NCBI GenBank assembly: GCA_022790615.1
Contig: JAAVXK010000012.1
Location: forward strand, 19,359 to 83,358
From: Lachnospiraceae bacterium
GTDB taxonomy: Bacteria; Bacillota; Clostridia; Lachnospirales; Lachnospiraceae
DNA: 64,000 nt
Direction of reading: 5' to 3'
Shown: piece by piece, positions 20,143 through 27,712 of the stretch
Layout: each line of letters starts with the position of its first letter
Position numbering within the stretch: position 1 is the first letter of the stretch
The notes under the pieces: generated by a model
Databases searched by the model: none
What the model was told of the DNA's origin: nothing
The model's input: the letters and a program-made list of their open reading frames with translations, nothing else
Program-made: the position numbers and the translations under genes

Positions 20143-20742
20143 ATGGGTGATTTAGTTAAAATGGGAGACCAGTTCAGCGGTCTTGACATGGCTTCGCTTA
20201 TCGGCGGTCCGTTGAAAGCTGCCTGCGACGCGCAGAGTATGCTTGCGGCGACTACGACAAGATTTATTGAAAATGTCGGTATGGACGCTCCCGATTCGGA
20301 TGGAAAGCGTAAAATACGGACGACAAAATTTTCATTTACAAGGGCTACCGTCAACGAGGAAACCGGAGAGCAGGAAAAAGAAGAGGTAGAAATGAATGTA
20401 CCGATTCTTTCGATTATAAATGTGCCGAGCCTGCAGGTGGATAATGTCGACATCAAGTTTGACATGGAAGTAAAATCGGCCGTATCTTCGGAATCCAAAT
20501 CGGCGAAGGAAGGAAGCATTGACGCCGAGGCCGGACTGGCGATTGGACCGTTCCATATGGACGTTAAAATTAAGGGCTCAATATCCAGCCAGGAGAGCAA
20601 CACCAGAAGCAGTGACAATTCTGCAAAATACCATGTCGAGGTTCACGCTGCGCAGGCGAAGGAGCCGGAGGGACTGGCGAGAATGATAGACGCACTGGCT
20701 ACTGCATGTACCCCGGTAGCGGTTAAGAAAGCCGTAGGGTAA
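20143..20742 (+). CDS. DUF2589-like protein 2
   Basis: SLIGGPLKAACDAQSMLAATTTRFIENVGM and VNVP/ILSIINVPSLQVDNVDIKFDMEVKS; DUF2589 assigned from memory of the family. Confidence 0.75.
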   Translation: MGDLVKMGDQFSGLDMASLIGGPLKAACDAQSMLAATTTRFIENVGMDAPDSDGKRKIRTTKFSFTRATVNEETGEQEKEEVEMNVPILSIINVPSLQVDNVDIKFDMEVKSAVSSESKSAKEGSIDAEAGLAIGPFHMDVKIKGSISSQESNTRSSDNSAKYHVEVHAAQAKEPEGLARMIDALATACTPVAVKKAVG

Positions 20743-20810
20743 GCAGATTATGTCAAAGCATTGACAAAGTAATAATATAATTCCGCGCGCAGGATAGAAT
20801 GGAGGTATAT

Positions 20811-22322
20811 ATGAATTTGATGACGGTAAAAGAACTTATTGATTTGTTTGTGAAAGATGGAATCACAAACGCCGGGCAGGCCGAGTCAGGCATTATGCTG
20901 CAACTGGATTCCTGTAATTCGGAATCTGATTTTAATATGCAGTATGCTATGCTTGGCGAGCTTACAGGCATGGTAAGGGCGTATATGGCCATGGCGGGGA
21001 ATGAAGGCAAACATTGGCCGGCGGATCTGCTTGACAACGTACATGGTTACGTAACCGGCAAAATGGGTGAGAATCAGGTAAATGTACCTAAGAAGATTCA
21101 TTTTGTCTGGGTTGGAGGCGCCATAACGCAGACGGTGATGGATTATGTAAACGTATGGGCGGCGGTTAGCCCGTCGTATGAGATTAACATATGGTACGAC
21201 TCAAACCTGCTCTGTCTGAAGAAATTATCGGATCTATTTGGACAGATGGCTGAGGAACGATATTCTAAAGAGGAAGACCGCAATAATTGGGCGGACGCCG
21301 TGTTCAGGCTCAGGCAGCAATTTACGGCGTTTGTATTGACAAGGCATCCTGATTTTGGAAATATGACGCAGGCTATGAATGAGTTTCTTGCAAGCATAGA
21401 AGAAAACATTGTATTACAGGATGATGGAATATGGACCGGGCCTGCCATACCCGGCAATATGAGAATACTCGATATGCATGCCGAGGGAATTTTGGAGCAT
21501 GAGCTGTACACGGCGTATATGAAGGAGGCGGTTCAGACGCAGAATTTTGCCGCCCTCTCGGATATTGCAAGACTTCTTGTTCTGAAAAAACATGGAGGGG
21601 TATACTTAGACGCAGACATGCTGCCCCAGATCAATCCGGAGCTTATAAATGAATTTGACGCGTATGATATTGATATTCAGAGACCGCTTATTCAGGCGGT
21701 GATGCGTGTGGCGGGTTATATTCCAAATTACAGCGCGGCTGAGCTTAAGGAGTGTGAGATGGGAGACAGGATGATACAGGCTGTAAGAAATCTGCTTCCA
21801 AGAGGACCTGTCCTGTTGGAGCTTGGCGACATTTCCTGCCATCCTAAGGCGTACCGGGTATTTTATAATGACAGAGGAATTATCAATCAGATGGTGGCGG
21901 CGCATCCGGAGAGTATGATGATAAATATGCTGCTGACGCAGATTGGGAGAAATTACGATACAATGGAAAATAACTTCGGGGAGCCGCCGTTTACAGAGCG
22001 TTCGCTGCCGGATGTGACTGATGAAAGGGCGCGGATATGGAGCCGGATTCCGGAAGGAAGGGCTGCCGATTTTCTTGAGAGATGCGTGGGTTATTATAAG
22101 ACCGGACTGATAAAGGATTACAGAAGTACGCTTGCTATTACCGGGCCGACGATATACAGCAGCGTAATATTTGACGCTACAAAATTTGAATCGGGGCCGT
22201 GCAGCCAGACAAAAAATAAAGTAGATACGAAGTCTGTCGAATATCAGTGTTTCGGAATTCCGTTCCATAAGCTTACGGTATATACCGAGGAGGAACTGCG
22301 CTCCAGCTGGGCGGTACGGTGA
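20811..22322 (+). CDS. Glycosyltransferase resembling the TcdA/TcdB catalytic domain (GT44-like)
   Basis: VPKKIHFVWVGG, ALSDIARLLVLKKHGGVYLDADMLPQINPEL (DxD), NDRGIINQ, LAITGPTIYSSV, C-terminal EEELRSSWAV; RBS GGAGG precedes ATG 20811. Confidence 0.85.
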   Translation: MNLMTVKELIDLFVKDGITNAGQAESGIMLQLDSCNSESDFNMQYAMLGELTGMVRAYMAMAGNEGKHWPADLLDNVHGYVTGKMGENQVNVPKKIHFVWVGGAITQTVMDYVNVWAAVSPSYEINIWYDSNLLCLKKLSDLFGQMAEERYSKEEDRNNWADAVFRLRQQFTAFVLTRHPDFGNMTQAMNEFLASIEENIVLQDDGIWTGPAIPGNMRILDMHAEGILEHELYTAYMKEAVQTQNFAALSDIARLLVLKKHGGVYLDADMLPQINPELINEFDAYDIDIQRPLIQAVMRVAGYIPNYSAAELKECEMGDRMIQAVRNLLPRGPVLLELGDISCHPKAYRVFYNDRGIINQMVAAHPESMMINMLLTQIGRNYDTMENNFGEPPFTERSLPDVTDERARIWSRIPEGRAADFLERCVGYYKTGLIKDYRSTLAITGPTIYSSVIFDATKFESGPCSQTKNKVDTKSVEYQCFGIPFHKLTVYTEEELRSSWAVR

Positions 22323-22342
22323 AGACAAAAAGGGGTGGATGT

Positions 22343-22816
22343 ATGACAAATCAGGAATTTATAGAGAAAGTTGGAAAGGCAGCTATAAAATATTATGACA
22401 AATACAAAATACTTCCCTCGCTTACGATCGCACAGGCCATATTGGAAAGCAGATGGGGTAAGAGCGAATTGGCTGTAGAGTGCCATAATTATTTTGGCAT
22501 GAAATGGGTAGAGGGCTGCGGATGTGACTACAGGACGTTCAAGACGGGAGAACAATGGCCGGATGGAACACGTTACAATGTAAATGCAAAATTCCGCAGC
22601 TATAAGTCGATGAATGAGGGAATAAAGGGATATTATGAATTTTTGCAGTATCCGAGATATAGGAACTTAAGAGGGATAAAAGATTACAAAGAAGCGTGTG
22701 AACGAATCGGAACAGACGGTTGGGCGACAAGCCTGAATTATACGAATAATCTCATAGCATTAATTAAGACGCACAAGCTTTACGAGTATGACAAGTGTGC
22801 AAACCGGAAAGGATAG
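22343..22816 (+). CDS. Glucosaminidase (GH73/FlgJ-type) domain protein, no visible signal peptide
   Basis: LPSLTIAQAILESRWGKSELAVECHNYFGMKW ... FRSYKSMNEGIKGYYEFL ... TNNLIALIKTHKLYEYD. Confidence 0.88.
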   Translation: MTNQEFIEKVGKAAIKYYDKYKILPSLTIAQAILESRWGKSELAVECHNYFGMKWVEGCGCDYRTFKTGEQWPDGTRYNVNAKFRSYKSMNEGIKGYYEFLQYPRYRNLRGIKDYKEACERIGTDGWATSLNYTNNLIALIKTHKLYEYDKCANRKG

Positions 22817-22820
22817 AACA

Positions 22821-23084
22821 ATGAGCGACGCATTCTCACTGGCAGATGTAAAATATGTAAAAAGGGTGATTGTGGGCAACGATAACCCGGAGACGGCTCC
22901 TGACGAAGATAAATACGAGAAGCAGCTTGCATTCCTTAACAGGTGTCTTGGCGAGGCGCCAAAAGGCAGGATAGTCGGGCAGGAAAAGAATTTTTATCTT
23001 CTGAATCTGGGTGAGCATCAGGTTGTAATGCAGTATATCGTGTATCATGTCGGGTTTGAGAGAAAACCATGTTGGATGAAATGA
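22821..23084 (+). CDS. Small conserved-looking protein of unknown function
   Basis: ~88 aa ORF immediately after the glucosaminidase, same strand (MSDAFSLADVKYVKRVIVGNDN...). Confidence 0.6.
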   Translation: MSDAFSLADVKYVKRVIVGNDNPETAPDEDKYEKQLAFLNRCLGEAPKGRIVGQEKNFYLLNLGEHQVVMQYIVYHVGFERKPCWMK

Positions 23085-23250
23085 CAATCTGTGATATTAT
23101 AGTTTGTATATGAAATGCAGGAACGTGTCAAACATACGGATGCAAGTGTCAAAAGGCCGGGCTTTTTCTTGCGGCGTAGATCTGCGAAGAATAGTTTGGC
23201 TGTGAAAATGAATGGTACGATACACGGATATTTGATAAATAATGGGGTAA

Positions 23251-24573
23251 ATGAACATGGAGCAAATGAGCCTGTTTGACAACAGGGAAACGACTTCGCC
23301 GCTCGCCGCAAGGCTTAGGCCTGAAACGCTGCAGGACTATGTCGGTCAGAAGCATCTGATTGGCGAGGGCCGGATTCTGAGACGTCTGATAGAGGAGGAC
23401 AATATATCGTCCATGATATTCTGGGGTCCTCCGGGAGTAGGAAAGACTACGCTTGCGAGAATTATTGCGAAGCACACGAACGCGAAATTTGTCGAGTTCA
23501 GCGCGGTTACAAGCGGAATCAAAGAAATTAAGGAAGTTATGGCTGAGGCTGAACAGAACCGAAAAATGGGCGTTCGCACGCTGCTGTTTGCGGATGAGAT
23601 TCACCGTTTTAATAAGGCGCAGCAGGATGCGTTTCTCCCATATGTCGAGAGGGGCAGTATTATTCTCGTGGGGGCCACGACGGAGAATCCTTCCTTTGAA
23701 ATTAACTCGGCGCTCTTATCACGCTGCAAAGTATTTATACTAAAAGCGTTAGGCGAACAGGATTTGTACGAGTTGTTGAAGCACGCGCTGCAAAGTCCAA
23801 AGGGACTTGGAAACACGCAGATTGCGATAGAAGATTCGCACATATCGGCAATCGCGCGCTTTGCAAACGGGGATGCAAGGACCGCTCTGAATACCCTTGA
23901 GATGGCGGTATGCAACGGCAGGATGAACGAGGACGCCGTATTGTGTGTGGATGATGAAATTCTGTCCCAGTGCATGAACAGGCGATCTCTATTGTATGAT
24001 AAAAATGGCGAGGAGCATTATAATCTGATATCGGCGCTCCACAAATCGATGCGAAACAGCGACCCTGACGCCGCGGTTTACTGGATGTACCGTATGCTCG
24101 ACGGAGGGGAGGAACCGCTGTATATTGCGAGAAGATTAATCCGGTTTGCCAGTGAGGACGTCGGGATGGCTGACTCCGACGCGCTGCCGCTTGCGGTTGC
24201 GGCATATCAGGCATGTCATTTTCTTGGCATGCCTGAATGTGACGTACATCTGGCGCACGCCGTAGTATACCTTTCAATGGCTCCGAAATCGAACGCAATT
24301 TACACCGCATGCCAGGAATGTAGGGCCGATATCAGGGAACTTCCGGCTGAGCCTGTTCCGCTGCATATATGCAACGCGCCCACAGAACTTATGAAAAAGA
24401 TGGATTACGGTAAAGGATATATTTACGCCCACGATACGGACGAGAAGCTTACAAAGATGAAATGCCTGCCGGAGTCGCTGCAGGGCAGGCGTTATTACAG
24501 GCCGGGCGGACAGGGCCGTGAAAGACAGGTGAAGGAGCGCCTGAAACAGATACTGGACTGGAAAGACAATTAG
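23251..24573 (+). CDS. rarA: Replication-associated recombination protein A (RarA/MgsA AAA ATPase)
   Basis: SPLAARLRPETLQDYVGQKHLIGEG, GPPGVGKTTLARIIA, EIHRFNKAQQDAFLPYVE, ATTENPSFEIN. Confidence 0.95.
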   Translation: MNMEQMSLFDNRETTSPLAARLRPETLQDYVGQKHLIGEGRILRRLIEEDNISSMIFWGPPGVGKTTLARIIAKHTNAKFVEFSAVTSGIKEIKEVMAEAEQNRKMGVRTLLFADEIHRFNKAQQDAFLPYVERGSIILVGATTENPSFEINSALLSRCKVFILKALGEQDLYELLKHALQSPKGLGNTQIAIEDSHISAIARFANGDARTALNTLEMAVCNGRMNEDAVLCVDDEILSQCMNRRSLLYDKNGEEHYNLISALHKSMRNSDPDAAVYWMYRMLDGGEEPLYIARRLIRFASEDVGMADSDALPLAVAAYQACHFLGMPECDVHLAHAVVYLSMAPKSNAIYTACQECRADIRELPAEPVPLHICNAPTELMKKMDYGKGYIYAHDTDEKLTKMKCLPESLQGRRYYRPGGQGRERQVKERLKQILDWKDN

Positions 24574-24812
24574 TGTATGGGCGAAGTATGGACGAATAGG
24601 GATTCGGGTAAAGAATAAATTGTATTTTATCCCTTTATATGCTATACTCAACCTGACTCTCATATTCGCAAAACCCGCGCTTATGTGCTTACGCGCTCCT
24701 GCGTATGTTACACATCCGTGTTTTGCTTATTTGGGAGCTGGGCGCATCCGCATGGGCGGAAAATATACGTAAAAATGAGCCGGCATGAACCCGGTTCGGA
24801 AATGGAGGAAGT

Positions 24813-25385
24813 ATGCATAAAGAAAATATATCTGCCGCTGAGGCAATGAAGAGACTGAAAGAGGGAAATGAAAAGTATCTGTCCGCAAAGACAAGTACTG
24901 GGGACGTATCTCCCGAGATACGGAAAGATACGTTTGAAAACGGACAGAGTCCGTATGCTGTAATTATTACATGCTCGGATTCAAGAGTAATACCGGAAAG
25001 TATATTCATGGCCGGGATAGGCGAATTGTTCGTTATCCGCGTTGCGGGAAACGTTATGGACAAACACCAGCTCGGCAGTGTCGAATATGCAGCCGGACAT
25101 CTTGGCTGTAAGCTCGTAGTCGTACTCGGACATGAAAAATGCGGAGCTGTTGACGCGGCTATGAACAGCGAGCCCGACGGGTATGTCAAATTCATAACCG
25201 ATGAAATTAAAAAGGCAATCGGTGACGAGAAGGATGCTGTTAAGGCGTCATGCCTGAACGTGGAGAGAAGCGTTTCCGTCATAAAGGACAGCCTGGACAT
25301 TTCAGGCGGTGAAGGGGATGACGCCGTAAAGGTATGCGGAGCCCTGTATTATATCGGAAGCGGAGAGGTTAAGTTCCTCGACTGA
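24813..25385 (+). CDS. Beta-class carbonic anhydrase
   Basis: ITCSDSRVIPE and VLGHEKCGAV zinc-ligand motifs. Confidence 0.95.
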   Translation: MHKENISAAEAMKRLKEGNEKYLSAKTSTGDVSPEIRKDTFENGQSPYAVIITCSDSRVIPESIFMAGIGELFVIRVAGNVMDKHQLGSVEYAAGHLGCKLVVVLGHEKCGAVDAAMNSEPDGYVKFITDEIKKAIGDEKDAVKASCLNVERSVSVIKDSLDISGGEGDDAVKVCGALYYIGSGEVKFLD

Positions 25386-25445
25386 GTACATAAGTGATTA
25401 CACGTGCAGGCGGGCGGCGTAATTCATATGAATATTAAGTATAAA

Positions 25446-25492
25446 TTAAGGGGGCTGCTAAAAGTTGTCGGTAACTTTGGGAAGCCCCTTAA
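25446..25492. terminator. Bidirectional terminator-like hairpin between convergent genes
   Basis: TTAAGGGGGCT / AGCCCCTTAA with inner AAAGTT/AACTTT; overlaps the last codons of the minus-strand hemerythrin gene. Confidence 0.5.
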
Positions 25493-26372
25493 CATAAAAG
25501 GCAAAATACCCATTCTTCTCAGTCCTGAACAGCAGGCTGTAGGGTGGGTATTCTTTCTCATACTCAAACACTCTTGCAGCCTGTTCGAATGTCATCAAAT
25601 CAGTTTTTGTAAGTTCATATTTATTCTCCAGTACAAAGTGCCTTGCCATACAGTCCATGAATCTTTGTGAGAGCATCTTTATAGCGTAAGAAACCGTTTT
25701 GTCTACTTTTTTGACTTTTCTTCCAAGAATATCGCTGAGCATTGACAATATCATACTTTCCTCGTAGATAAGATAGGCGTGCAGCTTTTTGTTTTCCTCA
25801 TATGAATAGGTAATCCTAAAACAAAGAGCTTTGCCCGAAGCAAAATCCTCGCCGCTGTAGTGTGTGCTTACAACCTCCGTTTTTACGCAGAACAAAAGCT
25901 CAAGCGTCTGTATGACAGCTTTTTCAAGCGACACAAGTTCATCCTCCAAGGGCTGGTGTACCCATTTGCTGGGAGTACGTCCGGTAATCGCGTGGTCCTC
26001 TATCATTATGTGCCCGTTAAGCCATCCGATACATATGCCGATAAAATGCTGAACGGATTCAAACGAATAATTCTCTGCTTCCAGTTCGCGTTCCAGCGCA
26101 GGGATAGTATTGAGTTTCATATTTTCGTGCAGGCTTTTATGTATTTCGTATTCACTGTAATCTATGGATTTCATATAAGCCTCTTCCTCAGCAAAATGCT
26201 TTAATGTGTAGCTTTTGAAATATTTGATACCTTCGCGGCATGCATGCTGCTGTTTGTCGGTATCTTCATTCAGGCTTATCAGTTTGCTTACAATGGAAAA
26301 AAGGCGTTTGTGCGCGCTGTCAATTCCGTCAACTCCTATATTGAATCTGTCGTGCCATTTTATTTCGTTCAA
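25458..26372 (-). CDS. Bacteriohemerythrin with C-terminal domain of unknown type
   Basis: Hemerythrin ligands IDSAHKRLF, LKHFAEEE, EIHKSLHENM, HIMIEDH; extra ~150 aa C-terminal region. Confidence 0.85.
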   Translation of the reverse strand: MNEIKWHDRFNIGVDGIDSAHKRLFSIVSKLISLNEDTDKQQHACREGIKYFKSYTLKHFAEEEAYMKSIDYSEYEIHKSLHENMKLNTIPALERELEAENYSFESVQHFIGICIGWLNGHIMIEDHAITGRTPSKWVHQPLEDELVSLEKAVIQTLELLFCVKTEVVSTHYSGEDFASGKALCFRITYSYEENKKLHAYLIYEESMILSMLSDILGRKVKKVDKTVSYAIKMLSQRFMDCMARHFVLENKYELTKTDLMTFEQAARVFEYEKEYPPYSLLFRTEKNGYFAFYVKGLPKVTDNF

Positions 26373-26633
26373 ATAAATATACCCCTCTCTCTGATATATA
26401 ATAAAGTCAGTTTAACATAGGTTTCCTGAATAGACAAGGCGTGATATAAACTTATGTAATATACGAATGGGGTGTATATTGACGCTTTTAAAAAGCTGTT
26501 AAAAACATATTTTATGCTTGTTCGGTTTATATTGATATGATAAAATTATGTATGAAATTTGCCGGAATGGTTGCAGGCAAAACCGGTTAGACTTATTATA
26601 AATATAATATATTTAACAGGAGGTCGCCGCGAC

Positions 26634-27608
26634 ATGTGTACAGCCGCAACTTATAAAACCAACGATTTTTACTTTGGACGTACGTTAGATTACGAACACT
26701 CGTATGTGGACGAGGTCACGATAACGCCGAGAAATTACCCGTTCCATTTTATTAAAAATGAAAGCGTCAACTCGCACTACGCAATGATTGGAATGGCGTA
26801 TGTAGTTCAGGGCTATCCATTATACTATGATGCGGTGAACGAAAAGGGACTTGCGATGGCCGGGCTTAATTTTCCGGGAAACGCGGTATATCATGAGAGT
26901 GTGTCCGGCAAGGACAATATCGCCCAGTTTGAATTCATTCCGTGGATTCTCGCGCGATGCGCGACTGTCGGGGAGGCAAGGCGGTCTGTAGAGAGAATGA
27001 ATCTTTTGAACACGCCTTTTAATGAGAAGTTACCCGTTGCGCAGCTGCATTGGATTATTTCTGATAAGGATGAGTCGATAACAGTCGAATCCGTTGAGGG
27101 CGGAATAAAAATATACGAGAATCCCGTAGGGATTCTCACAAATAACCCGCCGTTTGACATGCAGATGACGGCGCTTAATGATTATATGGGGCTTTCGGCC
27201 GGCGAGCCTCGCAATACGTTTGCGCCGGGTCTTGAACTTAAAAAATATGGCCGGGGTATGGGAGCAATCGGCCTGCCGGGGGATTTGTCGTCAAAGTCAA
27301 GGTTTGTAAGGGCGGCCTTTGTAAAAATGAACTCCGTGTCGGGAGACAGTGAACAGGAGAGCGTGAGCCAGTTTTTCCATATTCTTAACTCCGTAGATCA
27401 GCAGAGGGGATGCTGTGATTTGGGCGGCGGCAGGTATGAGATTACGATATATACGTCGTGCTGTAATGCGGCGAGAGGGCTTTATTATTACACGACGTAT
27501 GACAACCATCAGATTACGCTTGTCGATATGTACAGGGAAAATCTTGACGGCAATGCCGTAATACATTACCCGCTGGCAAAGGGAGAGCGTATACTGGAAC
27601 AAAATTAA
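26634..27608 (+). CDS. Choloylglycine hydrolase family (bile salt hydrolase-like)
   Basis: N-terminal MCTAATYKTNDFYFGRTLDYE (Cys2 nucleophile), LTNNPPFDMQM, GAIGLPGDLSSKSRFVRAAF; AGGAGG-like RBS; ORF track starts 25 codons upstream. Confidence 0.92.
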   Translation: MCTAATYKTNDFYFGRTLDYEHSYVDEVTITPRNYPFHFIKNESVNSHYAMIGMAYVVQGYPLYYDAVNEKGLAMAGLNFPGNAVYHESVSGKDNIAQFEFIPWILARCATVGEARRSVERMNLLNTPFNEKLPVAQLHWIISDKDESITVESVEGGIKIYENPVGILTNNPPFDMQMTALNDYMGLSAGEPRNTFAPGLELKKYGRGMGAIGLPGDLSSKSRFVRAAFVKMNSVSGDSEQESVSQFFHILNSVDQQRGCCDLGGGRYEITIYTSCCNAARGLYYYTTYDNHQITLVDMYRENLDGNAVIHYPLAKGERILEQN

Positions 27609-27712
27609 ACACGCTCTAAGGAAAAGCGCGACAGAAAACATAATCAGCGTTTCCACAGATAAAGCGGTATAATAAAAAGCAGTAAAATAAAAAGAAAAAG
27701 GATAATAGGGGA

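Noticed and set aside
18126-23084. Prophage
   Set aside because: Integrase and glucosaminidase are present, but no capsid, portal, terminase, tail or phage replication genes are visible
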